Positions 1-5,834 of a stretch of DNA of 7,427 nt are shown here, piece by piece. The stretch's first letter is position 1, and every line of letters starts with the position of its first letter. The notes beneath the pieces were generated by a model, which saw nothing but the letters and a program-made list of their open reading frames with translations, was not told the origin of the DNA and did not search any database. The stretch is from Anaerolineae bacterium (GTDB lineage Bacteria > Chloroflexota > Anaerolineae > B4-G1). The position numbers and the translations under genes were made by a program. The stretch lies in NCBI GenBank assembly GCA_030612185.1, contig JAUWOI010000205.1:1-7427 (forward strand). The letters run 5' to 3'.

Positions 1-1
1 C

Positions 2-124
2 TTGGGGGACGACCAGGAGGATGCGGACGTCTTGGCGGGCGCGTTACCAGCGGCCGGTCGCTTGCGGTGGACACTGTGTCCATCGCATTGTCGTTCTGTC
101 TGCCAAACAGGCAGAAAGCGGTAG
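2..124 (+). other. possible 3' end of an upstream coding region
   Basis: A frame open from base 2 ends at a TAG at 122-124, just before the recO promoter. Its first ~24 codons have mostly G or C in the third position and an acidic, alanine-rich translation (starting LGDDQEDADVLAGALPAAGR), as expected for a GC-rich gene tail. The last ~15 residues are rich in Cys, Arg and Ser and look less like protein. The other two forward frames also stay open (to 159-161 and 184-186), so openness alone proves little. I do not recognise the product. The stretch also holds a 13-base palindrome (69-81) and a weak 6-bp hairpin (99-115). Confidence 0.22.
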
Positions 125-133
125 AGCAACCCG

Positions 134-162
134 TTTGCGCCTGGTCGTCAGGATGGTATAAT
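134..162 (+). promoter_or_regulatory. sigma-70 type promoter of recO (extended -10)
   Basis: A perfect TATAAT lies at 157-162. A TG at 154-155 makes it an extended -10 element. The -35 region is weak (TTTGCG at 134-139 with 17-bp spacing, or TTGCGC at 135-140 with 16). Transcription would start near 169, giving a very short leader that contains the AGGAGG at 171-176. An extended -10 commonly compensates for a poor -35 box. Confidence 0.6.
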
Positions 163-182
163 GGCGCACGAGGAGGCCAGAC

Positions 183-995
183 GTGAGCACAGAGCGGCTA
201 TATCGCAGCGAGGGCATCGTCATACGCCGGCGTAACCAGGGTGAGGCCGACCGCGTCCTGACCCTATGCACGCCGTTGGGCAAGATAGAGGTTATCGCCA
301 AAGGAGCGCGCAAACTGCGCAGCCGGAAGGCGGGTCACGTCGAACTCTTCACCCGCTCCAGTTTTGTGGTCTCGCGGGTGAAGAACTCCTGGGACATCAT
401 CAGCCAGGCTGAGACCGTCGAAGCACACGAGTTGTTGCGCGGCGATCTGCTGCGTGGGACATACGCTCGCTACGCGGTGGAACTGCTCGACCGCTTCTTC
501 GCCGCAGGGGAAGGCGGCCCGGCGCTCTTCGACCTGCTCAATCACACGCTCACCTGGCTATGCCAGGATGATAACCTGGATCTGATCGCTCGCTTCTACG
601 AGCAACATCTGCTGGGACTGGCGGGCTTTCGCCCTGAGTTGTTCCGTTGTGTAGGCGAGCACGATGGGCACGTGTCGCTGCGACCCCGCGAGCCGACGGA
701 AGACAAGCGACCCTATGGCTTCGACTCGGAACGAGGCGGAGCCGTGTGCCGGAACTGCTACGCCGGCCGCGTGGCCCCTCAGGTAGTCATGCCGCTCTCA
801 CCCGCCGGGCTGTGGTTCCTGCAGGAATGTCAACGTGGCCCCTATTCCAGGCTACGCGTCCAGCCAGTCGCGCCCACCCTGCACGAAGAGACGGAGCGCG
901 TGATGCAACACTACGTCACTTACCACCTGGAGCGGAGTGTGAAATCGGGCACGTTCCTGCGACAGTTGAAGCGGCAGGGTGCGACGGGCAGATAG
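183..995 (+). CDS. recO: DNA repair protein RecO
   Basis: RecO helps RecR load RecA onto SSB-coated single-stranded DNA in the RecF recombination pathway and also anneals strands. The 270-residue product has the family layout. An N-terminal OB fold begins RLYRSEGIVIRRRNQGEADR (about residues 5-80), with the typical pattern of a short leader then 'G.V......GE.DR...L.T'. It is followed by a helical domain with a zinc-knuckle region and the late 'L....P.......V......YH.ER' region. The GTG start is fixed by AGGAGG at 171-176, six bases upstream. The zinc site is unusual: C189 and C192 form the second CxxC, but the first knuckle is C156-V-G-E159-H160, with no second cysteine. Glu or His may replace it, or zinc binding is weakened. 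The length is normal. Downstream, recO would normally adjoin glyQS, but an AT-rich gene intervenes. Confidence 0.93.
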   Translation: MSTERLYRSEGIVIRRRNQGEADRVLTLCTPLGKIEVIAKGARKLRSRKAGHVELFTRSSFVVSRVKNSWDIISQAETVEAHELLRGDLLRGTYARYAVELLDRFFAAGEGGPALFDLLNHTLTWLCQDDNLDLIARFYEQHLLGLAGFRPELFRCVGEHDGHVSLRPREPTEDKRPYGFDSERGGAVCRNCYAGRVAPQVVMPLSPAGLWFLQECQRGPYSRLRVQPVAPTLHEETERVMQHYVTYHLERSVKSGTFLRQLKRQGATGR

Positions 996-1029
996 TCCAT
1001 CAAGTAGTTAGCCCGCTCATTTGATATTC

Positions 1030-1035
1030 GAGGTG
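1030..1035 (+). promoter_or_regulatory. ribosome binding site choosing the ATG at 1042
   Basis: GAGGTG at 1030-1035 lies six bases before ATG 1042. The same frame is open from a TTG at 1021, but that codon has no Shine-Dalgarno sequence in front of it. The later ATG is therefore preferred. Confidence 0.6.
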
Positions 1036-1041
1036 CGGATT

Positions 1042-1767
1042 ATGAAGAACTGGCACGTGAGATTGATAGGCCATGGATTTGATCTAGAAGATCTTTCAAC
1101 TCAAGAAGGATCGCCTGACTGGATCATATTCAAGAAGGAGGGAGATTACTTCCTGAAATCCTCCGCATTTGACAATCTGAACAACGCTGAGAAAGTGCAT
1201 GAGGTTGCCGCTGACATCCTGGATAGACTTAACGGCCTAGCGAAGCTCAGGTTTGAAAGCTTTCAGCCATTGGAAACTGGCGCGGTGAGTTACATCAATA
1301 ATGATGGCAAGAGACATCAATTCATTTCGCTAAGTGCCACCTTGACTATGAGATCGAGGTTAAGTGCGAGAGCCACTGTAATCAAACCTGATGGCACTGT
1401 TGACACATCTGACAAGAAACGACCATCTATCATCGAATTAGGTTACTCGATCACTCAGAAAGATGCAAATGCGGCCGAAGCTTTGAGGATTTTCGGGTCC
1501 CTCGAAGCTAATTGGTTCAATCTGTACAAGGTGTTTGAAATCATTCGGGATGATGTAGGCGGGCATGCTCAGCTAATCAGAGCTAGATGGGTCTCGAAGA
1601 ATAATATCGGTAGGTTTACCGGTACTGCCCAAAGTAGTGACATCCTTGGGGATGAGGCACGACACGCGAGGTACAGAGGCGGCCCTCCATCTGATCCTAT
1701 GTCGTTACCCGAAGCGAAATCGTTTATCAAGACGATTCTAGAACAATGGATTAAGTCCAAGATTTGA
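1042..1767 (+). CDS. conserved-looking hypothetical protein, AT-rich insertion
   Basis: A 241-residue soluble protein with no signal peptide or membrane segment. I cannot assign a function. The N-terminal half is mixed alpha/beta (for example [16 protein letters not shown] at 26-41, a strand pair). A charged segment [14 protein letters not shown] spans 115-128. The C-terminal third is the most family-like part: [18 protein letters not shown] (157-174), [20 protein letters not shown] (191-210), then [20 protein letters not shown] (219-238). From memory, this C-terminal pattern recurs in scattered bacterial hypothetical proteins, but I cannot verify that here. The DNA is AT-richer than its surroundings: 25 of 60 bases are G or C at 1081-1140, against 41 of 60 in recO at 481-540. 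Codons rare in the neighbours (AGA, ATA, TTA) are frequent. This suggests horizontal acquisition. The stop lies 38 bases before the glyQS start, so the genes may be co-transcribed. Confidence 0.72.
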   Translation: MKNWHVRLIGHGFDLEDLSTQEGSPDWIIFKKEGDYFLKSSAFDNLNNAEKVHEVAADILDRLNGLAKLRFESFQPLETGAVSYINNDGKRHQFISLSATLTMRSRLSARATVIKPDGTVDTSDKKRPSIIELGYSITQKDANAAEALRIFGSLEANWFNLYKVFEIIRDDVGGHAQLIRARWVSKNNIGRFTGTAQSSDILGDEARHARYRGGPPSDPMSLPEAKSFIKTILEQWIKSKI

Positions 1768-1793
1768 TCGATCTTTCCGTCACCTCGAAAACC

Positions 1794-1799
1794 AGGAGA
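1794..1799 (+). promoter_or_regulatory. ribosome binding site choosing the TTG at 1806
   Basis: AGGAGA at 1794-1799 stands six bases before TTG 1806. The frame is open back to a TTG at 1764, which overlaps the end of the previous gene and has no ribosome binding site. The protein from 1806 begins [20 protein letters not shown], which matches where GlyQ proteins begin. Confidence 0.7.
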
Positions 1800-1805
1800 A
1801 AGCAA

Positions 1806-4800
1806 TTGACCAAACCACTCACCTTCCAACAAGTCATCCTTCGCCTGCAACAATTCTGGGCCGACTATGGCTGCCTGATCTGGCAGCCTTACAGCGAAAA
1901 GGTCGGTGCGGGCACGATGAATCCTGCCACCGTCCTGCGCGTCCTGGGGCCGGAACCCTGGAACGTGGCCTACGTCGAGCCCTCCTACCGGCCCGATGAC
2001 GGTCGCTACGGGAATAACCCCAACCGCATGCAGATGCACACCCAGTTCCAGGTCATCCTCAAGCCCGATCCCGGCAACCCGCAGGAACTCTACCTGGAGA
2101 GCCTGTATGCACTGGGCATCCGCCGCGAGGAACACGACATCCGCTTCGTCGAGGATAACTGGGAAAGCCCCGCCCTGGGGGCCTGGGGGTTGGGTTGGGA
2201 GGTGTGGCTGGACGGGCTGGAGATCACCCAGTTCACCTACTTCCAACAGGCGGGTGGCTTCGTGCTCGATCCTGTCTCGGTGGAACTGACCTACGGACTG
2301 GAGCGCATTGTGATGTTCCTGCAGAACGTGCGCTCGGTCTGGGAGATTGACTGGGACGGCACCCACACCTACGGCGACGTACTCCTCCAACCAGAGGTCG
2401 AGCACTGTCGCTACGACTTCGAGTTGGCTGGTGTGGAGCGATTGGCCCAGATGTACAATCTCTACGAGGCCGAGGCACAGAGTTGCCTGGCTGCGGGGCT
2501 GATCATCCCCGCCCACGACTACATCTTGCGCTGCTCCCACACCTTCAACCTGCTCGACGCGCGGGGAGCCATCGGCGTGACGGAGCGAGCGACCTACTTC
2601 CGCCGCATGCGCGACCTCTCGCGAGGGGTGGCGGAGGCGTACATTGAACAGCGGCAGAGGATGGAATATCCCTGGTTGGAGACTGGGAAATTGGGGAATT
2701 GGGGAATTAGGGAATTGGGGGACGGGAAATCTGCCCAATCCCCAATCCCTAATCCCCAATCCCCAACCACCTTCCTGTTAGAGATCGGCACCGAGGAACT
2801 GCCCGCCGGCGACCTGGACGACGCGCTGGCGCAACTGCGTGAACTGGCCCTGGCCCGCCTGGCGGAGGCACGGCTCGACCACGAGGGCCTGCGTGTGCTG
2901 GACACCCCCCGGCGGCTGGCGATGCTGGTCGAGGGGCTGGCCCCGTGCCAGCGACCAGTCGAGGAAATGGTGAAGGGACCACCGGTGCGCGTGGCCTTCG
3001 ATGCGGCGGGTCGCCCGACGAAGGCCGCCCAGGGCTTCGCCCGCAAACAAGGCGTGAGCGTGGATGAGTTGGAGGTACGAGAGATAGGCGGCGGCGAGTA
3101 CGTGGTGGCAACCAGGCGCGAGGAGGGACGACCGACCACCGAGGTGCTGACCACCCTGCTGCCCGAACTGATCGCCGGGCTGCGCTTCAGGAAGAGCATG
3201 CGCTGGAACGAGAGCGGCGTCGCTTTCTCCCGGCCCATTCGCTGGCGCGTGGCACTGCTGGGCAACGCAGTCGTTCCCTTCGAGTACGCCGGAGTGCTCA
3301 GCGGCCGCACCAGCCGAGGCTCCCGACCAGAGGGCTCCCCCGAGTTCGAGATAACGCGGGCGGAGGACTACCTGGACCTGCTGGCCCAGCACCACATCGT
3401 GGCCGACCCTGAGGAACGGCGCACCCTCATCGCCGAGCAGGCCGCGCAACTGGCTCAGAGCGTGGGCGGGCACATACCAGACGACCCGGCGATCCTCAGC
3501 GAGGTCGCCAACCTGGTCGAGCAGCCCACCCCTTTCCTGGGCCAATTCGAGGAGGAGTACCTGCACATCCCCGCCGACGTGCTCGTGGCGGTGATGAAGA
3601 AACACCAACGGTATTTTCCCGTGATTCGTGATCCGGGAATCGTAGATTCGGGATTCGTAGATTCGGAAACCAGAGACCCGATTCCCGATTCCCGAATCTA
3701 CGAACCTACGAACCTACGAATCTACGAATCTACGAATTTACTCCCCTACTTCATCGCTGTCCGCAACGGAGGGGACGAGCACCTGGACATCGTGCGCCAT
3801 AACAACGAAGAAGTCATCCGCGCCAGATTCGCCGACGCAGACTACTTCTACCACAAGGACACCAAAAAACCGCTGGAGGAGTTCCTGCCACGCCTGGCGA
3901 CGCTCACCTTCCAGGAACAACTGGGCTCGATGCTGGATAAGACCCACCGGCTGGAACAATTGGTGGGTCAACTGGCCGAGATGCTGGGGCTAAGCGAAGA
4001 TGAAACAGCAGTCTCCCGGCAGGCGGCCCACCTCTCCAAGGCCGACCTGGCGACACAGATGGTGGTCGAATTCACCAGCCTGCAGGGGGTGATGGGACGG
4101 GAGTACGCCCTGAAGTCGGGGGAGGACCCGGCCGTGGCGGAGGCGATCTTCGAGCACTACCTGCCCCGCTTCGCTGGCGATGTGCCGCCCCGAAATCGGC
4201 CTGGTCTGGTCGTCGGGCTGGCCAACCGGCTCGACAGTCTGGCGGGCCTCTTCGCGGTGGGGCTGACACCCACAGGCTCAGCCGACCCCTATCACCTGCG
4301 GCGGGACGCTCTCGGCCTGGTGCAGAACCTGATCGTTCACCAACTCCCCTTCTCAGTGCGAGATGGGTTGGTGGCAGCGGCCCGCCTGCTGCCGGTAGAG
4401 GCTTCCTCCCCTCCCCGCCTCGGGGAGGGGCTGGGGGAGGGGTGGCTGGCAGCAGCACTGGACTTCGTCGTCGAACGACTGCGGGGGGTCTTGCGCAAGC
4501 AGAGTTTCCGCTACGACGTGGTAGACGGGGTGTTGGCGGCGCGGGGCGACGACCCCTTCCGCGCCCACCAGGCCGTCGAAGAACTCTCCCGCTGGGTGGT
4601 CCGCGAAGACTGGGGCCACATCCTAGACAACTATGCCCGCTGCTTGCGCATCACCCGCAAGTTCGAAGAGCGATTCCCGTTGGACCCGGCCCACTTCGCA
4701 CAGCCGGCAGAGGAGGAACTGTACGCGGCGTACCGAGAGGCCCGGGTACAGGTCACGCCGCAGAGCACAGTGAACGACTTCCTCACCACCTTCCTGCCGC

Positions 4801-4955
4801 TGGTGGACGTCATTGACCGCTACTTCGCCAGGGAATCGGGAGTGCTGGTGATGGCGGATGATCAAACGTTGCGGGAGAACCGGCTGGCGCAACTCCAACA
4901 CATCGCCGCGCTGTCCGACGGCATCGTGGACCTGAGCCGGCTGGAGGGGTTCTGA
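1806..4955 (+). CDS. glyQS: fused glycyl-tRNA synthetase, alpha and beta subunits in one chain
   Basis: This enzyme charges tRNA-Gly with glycine (glycine + ATP + tRNA) in the cytoplasm. It is a 1049-residue single chain joining what is usually GlyQ and GlyS. Residues 1-~291 are the class II catalytic alpha part: [20 protein letters not shown] (18-37), the [20 protein letters not shown] block (48-67) and an [17 protein letters not shown] segment (71-87). The beta part starts near [13 protein letters not shown] (321-333). It continues through TPRRLA (367-372), [20 protein letters not shown] (465-484), [10 protein letters not shown] (597-606) and [11 protein letters not shown] (645-655). It then runs through the HD-like region [14 protein letters not shown] (672-685) and ends in a C-terminal anticodon-binding region (~900-1010). 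Three repeat-derived inserts occur: about 294-320, 607-644 and 866-880. None contains a stop. No ATG or GTG with a ribosome binding site is visible at the beta start, so fusion is the simplest reading. Fused GlyQS proteins are known, for example in Chlamydia. The gene ends six bases before the toxin operon promoter. Confidence 0.95.
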   Translation: MTKPLTFQQVILRLQQFWADYGCLIWQPYSEKVGAGTMNPATVLRVLGPEPWNVAYVEPSYRPDDGRYGNNPNRMQMHTQFQVILKPDPGNPQELYLESLYALGIRREEHDIRFVEDNWESPALGAWGLGWEVWLDGLEITQFTYFQQAGGFVLDPVSVELTYGLERIVMFLQNVRSVWEIDWDGTHTYGDVLLQPEVEHCRYDFELAGVERLAQMYNLYEAEAQSCLAAGLIIPAHDYILRCSHTFNLLDARGAIGVTERATYFRRMRDLSRGVAEAYIEQRQRMEYPWLETGKLGNWGIRELGDGKSAQSPIPNPQSPTTFLLEIGTEELPAGDLDDALAQLRELALARLAEARLDHEGLRVLDTPRRLAMLVEGLAPCQRPVEEMVKGPPVRVAFDAAGRPTKAAQGFARKQGVSVDELEVREIGGGEYVVATRREEGRPTTEVLTTLLPELIAGLRFRKSMRWNESGVAFSRPIRWRVALLGNAVVPFEYAGVLSGRTSRGSRPEGSPEFEITRAEDYLDLLAQHHIVADPEERRTLIAEQAAQLAQSVGGHIPDDPAILSEVANLVEQPTPFLGQFEEEYLHIPADVLVAVMKKHQRYFPVIRDPGIVDSGFVDSETRDPIPDSRIYEPTNLRIYESTNLLPYFIAVRNGGDEHLDIVRHNNEEVIRARFADADYFYHKDTKKPLEEFLPRLATLTFQEQLGSMLDKTHRLEQLVGQLAEMLGLSEDETAVSRQAAHLSKADLATQMVVEFTSLQGVMGREYALKSGEDPAVAEAIFEHYLPRFAGDVPPRNRPGLVVGLANRLDSLAGLFAVGLTPTGSADPYHLRRDALGLVQNLIVHQLPFSVRDGLVAAARLLPVEASSPPRLGEGLGEGWLAAALDFVVERLRGVLRKQSFRYDVVDGVLAARGDDPFRAHQAVEELSRWVVREDWGHILDNYARCLRITRKFEERFPLDPAHFAQPAEEELYAAYREARVQVTPQSTVNDFLTTFLPLVDVIDRYFARESGVLVMADDQTLRENRLAQLQHIAALSDGIVDLSRLEGF
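2691..2766. repeat. inverted octamer/heptamer array inside glyQS (element A)
   Basis: The left array, 2691-2720, has four units of the octamer AATTGGGG type. The third unit carries a variant (TTAGGG). The right array, 2740-2766, is the reverse complement built from heptamers (CCCCAAT), with the variant unit in the same mirrored position (CCCTAAT). The two arms are identical except that the left has one extra A per repeat junction. The predicted hairpin is thus 27 bp with three single-A bulges spaced eight bases apart. The loop side holds an extra GGG (2724-2726)/CCC (2734-2736) pairing. The heptamer resembles the short tandemly repeated sequences described from heterocystous cyanobacteria. 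It encodes most of the linker between the alpha and beta parts. Confidence 0.9.
3640..3740. repeat. inverted octamer array inside the beta part of glyQS (element B)
   Basis: Six tandem octamers of the form CGAA(T/C)(C/T)TA run without a break from 3693 to 3740. Inverted copies (TAGATTCG) lie at 3643-3650 and 3658-3665. Two CCCGATT heptamers (3677-3690) sit in the middle. Perfect 14-bp arms pair 3640-3653 with 3690-3703, and another 14-bp pair links 3652-3665 with 3717-3730, so alternative hairpins are possible. Three octamers make 24 bases, so the translation repeats every eight residues: RIYEPTNL (630-637) then RIYESTNL (638-645). Confidence 0.9.
4408..4442. repeat. G/C-rich palindromic element inside glyQS (element C)
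   Basis: Perfect 10-bp arms, CCCCTCCCCG (4408-4417) and CGGGGAGGGG (4421-4430), flank a CCT loop. A second G-rich half-site (CTGGGGGAGGGG, 4431-4442) follows. The segment is translated as part of [15 protein letters not shown] (residues 866-880), a low-complexity stretch between two conserved helices. Repeats of this general CCCCTCCCCG type are common between genes in many GC-rich genomes. Here it is read as protein. Confidence 0.8.
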
Positions 4956-4960
4956 GCAAC

Positions 4961-4989
4961 TTGCCCAGGGAAAAAGCCTCAAGTATAAT
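4961..4989 (+). promoter_or_regulatory. sigma-70 type promoter of the toxin-antitoxin operon
   Basis: TTGCCC at 4961-4966 and a perfect TATAAT at 4984-4989 are separated by 17 bp, the optimal spacing. The promoter starts six bases after the glyQS stop and drives the gene at 5014, whose AAGGAGG (5000-5006) stands seven bases before its ATG. I see no clear palindromic operator overlapping it, so antitoxin autoregulation, usual for such operons, cannot be shown from the sequence. Confidence 0.72.
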
Positions 4990-5013
4990 TCCACATAGTA
5001 AGGAGGCAATAAG

Positions 5014-5247
5014 ATGACGGTCAGTAGAACTATCGAACAAGAAGATTTGGCCCCAACGCTAAAAGCCTGGCTGGTCGCCAGCGAAATACCACTGACGATG
5101 CCATTGGAATTGTTTTTCCTGCCAGGGGAGGTAATCATTCGCCCTCAACCCCCTGAGCAGCAGGAATTGATAGAGTGGTTTGATGGTTTTCGCCAGCGGT
5201 ACGATGATGTCTTGCGCCAATTGGCTGGCATCGAAGCAGGGGCATAG
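5014..5247 (+). CDS. probable AbrB/MazE-like antitoxin of a Doc-type toxin system
   Basis: A 77-residue protein with a strong ribosome binding site (AAGGAGG, seven bases upstream) and its own promoter. Antitoxins of this kind bind their operon promoter through an N-terminal domain and block the toxin with a C-terminal tail. The segment MPLELFFLPGEVIIRP (about 29-44) reads as two beta strands with a tight turn, as in swapped-hairpin AbrB folds. It is followed by an amphipathic, toxin-neutralising-like helix, LIEWFDGFRQRYDDVLRQLA (52-71). No strict signature is present, so the assignment rests mainly on position: its TAG (5245-5247) overlaps the GTG of the downstream Doc-family gene by one base (TAGTG), giving translational coupling in the antitoxin-then-toxin order of phd-doc. 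A divergent Phd-like antitoxin is the main alternative. Confidence 0.65.
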   Translation: MTVSRTIEQEDLAPTLKAWLVASEIPLTMPLELFFLPGEVIIRPQPPEQQELIEWFDGFRQRYDDVLRQLAGIEAGA

Positions 5248-5643
5248 TGCGCTATCCCACACTCGACGAGGTCCTGACACTGCACCAGTTGGTCCTGGAC
5301 GCCCACGGCGGTTCTGCTGGCCTGCGTGACATGGGAGCACTCCAGTCAGCGTTAGCAGCCCCCCGCCAGACGATGTTTGGCGAGGAGTTATACCCCCGGA
5401 ATCGCGGACAAATCGGCAATCATCCTGTACCTTCTGACCCAGAATCATCCATTTGTGGACGGAAACAAACGTACTGCGCTATCTGCCTGCTTCCGGTTTC
5501 TCGAGAGCAACGGGTACACACTGGATGTGGGAAGCGAGGATCTGTACCAGTTCACGATAGACATTGCCAGCGGACATTTGGACAAAGACGCAGTGACAGC
5601 CTGGATGCGAGAGCACCTGCGCCCGCTGAAAACCGGTCGCTGA
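5247..5643 (+). pseudogene. doc: Doc/Fic-family death-on-curing toxin with a +1 frameshift
   Basis: Doc toxins have a Fic fold. The P1 phage member phosphorylates EF-Tu and stops translation. The first 50 codons (5247-5396; YPTLDEVLTLHQLVLDAHGG at 3-22, then GLRDMGALQSALA at 25-37 and FGEELYP at 44-50) match the family start. The continuation lies one base to the right. Skipping C5397 gives GIADKSAIILYLLTQ, then the catalytic motif HPFVDGNKRTA and a normal C-terminus ending at TGA 5641-5643. The restored chain would be 131 residues with H67, D71, N73 and R75 in place, close to the 126 residues of P1 Doc. Read literally, the first frame runs off into unrelated sequence ending at 5657. The break falls in a run of five C (5393-5397). 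It may be a true inactivating insertion, a homopolymer sequencing error, or programmed frameshifting at CCC-C. Confidence 0.82.
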
Positions 5644-5686
5644 TTCCATCCGCCTGATAAACCCGTTGAAGCAAAAGCGACATTCC

Positions 5687-5737
5687 CACGCTTAACGGCT
5701 GGATCTGGCGATCCAGCCGGAGCGAAGTGTGATTTTT
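5687..5737 (+). terminator. probable intrinsic terminator of the toxin operon
   Basis: The inner stem CGGCTGGATC (5696-5705) / GATCCAGCCG (5710-5719) is a perfect 10 bp with a TGGC loop. An outer stem, CACGCTT (5687-5693) / AAGTGTG (5725-5731), adds seven pairs including one G-T, across an internal loop. Five T (5733-5737) follow after one A. A further GCAAAA (5671-5676) / TTTTGC (5734-5739) match makes the whole block a ~69-base interrupted palindrome. It may therefore be a repeated element used as a terminator. Confidence 0.5.
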
Positions 5738-5757
5738 GCCACAACCAGGCAAGCACA

Positions 5758-5791
5758 AAGCCTCCCATCGGCACAAACCAACGGGAGGCTT
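5758..5791 (-). terminator. hairpin downstream of livF, possible terminator
   Basis: AAGCCTCCC (5758-5766) and GGGAGGCTT (5783-5791) form a perfect 9-bp stem with a 16-base loop. Read on the minus strand it lies 43 bases past the livF stop. The stem is followed there only by TGTGCTTG after the final CTT, so the T-tract is weak. Termination is plausible, not certain. Confidence 0.4.
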
Positions 5792-5793
5792 CC

Positions 5794-5833
5794 ACTTGCT
5801 TACTTGCAAACTTGCTTACTTGCAGACTTCCAC
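5794..5833. repeat. five-unit octanucleotide array abutting the livF stop codon
   Basis: Units are ACTTGCTT, ACTTGCAA, ACTTGCTT, ACTTGCAG and ACTTCCAC, at 5794, 5802, 5810, 5818 and 5826. The first two pairs also read as a 16-base direct repeat with one difference. Variation is confined to the last two positions until the degenerate fifth unit. The array ends one base before the livF stop (5835-5837) and lies in its 3' untranslated region. Confidence 0.85.
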
Positions 5834-5834
5834 C

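Noticed and set aside
69..81. Palindrome GGACAC-T-GTGTCC as an operator
   Set aside because: It is perfect but short, sits ~90 bases before the likely recO transcription start, and may be within an upstream coding tail; there is no second copy.
99..115. TCTGCC/GGCAGA hairpin as a terminator before recO
   Set aside because: The stem is only six base pairs and no T-run follows.
1764..1805. TTG 1764 as the glyQS start, overlapping the previous gene
   Set aside because: It has no ribosome binding site, and the extra 14 residues do not resemble GlyQ; TTG 1806 has AGGAGA at good spacing.
1569..2759. Long minus-strand open frame opposite the start of glyQS
   Set aside because: It lies antisense to clearly conserved GlyQ sequence and its start is translated repeat DNA; it has no recognisable domain.
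2691..2766. A CRISPR array, because of the regular short repeats
   Set aside because: Units are 7-8 bases, with no spacers between them and no cas genes.
2778..3608. Minus-strand open frame of 276 codons opposite the beta part
   Set aside because: It is a shadow of the GC-rich glyQS codons; the sense protein is conserved and explains the openness.
5377..5643. Separate gene starting at TTG 5377 for the Fic-motif half of the toxin
   Set aside because: It has no ribosome binding site, and its first residues come from the wrong frame of the conserved FGEELYP segment; it is the second half of one gene.
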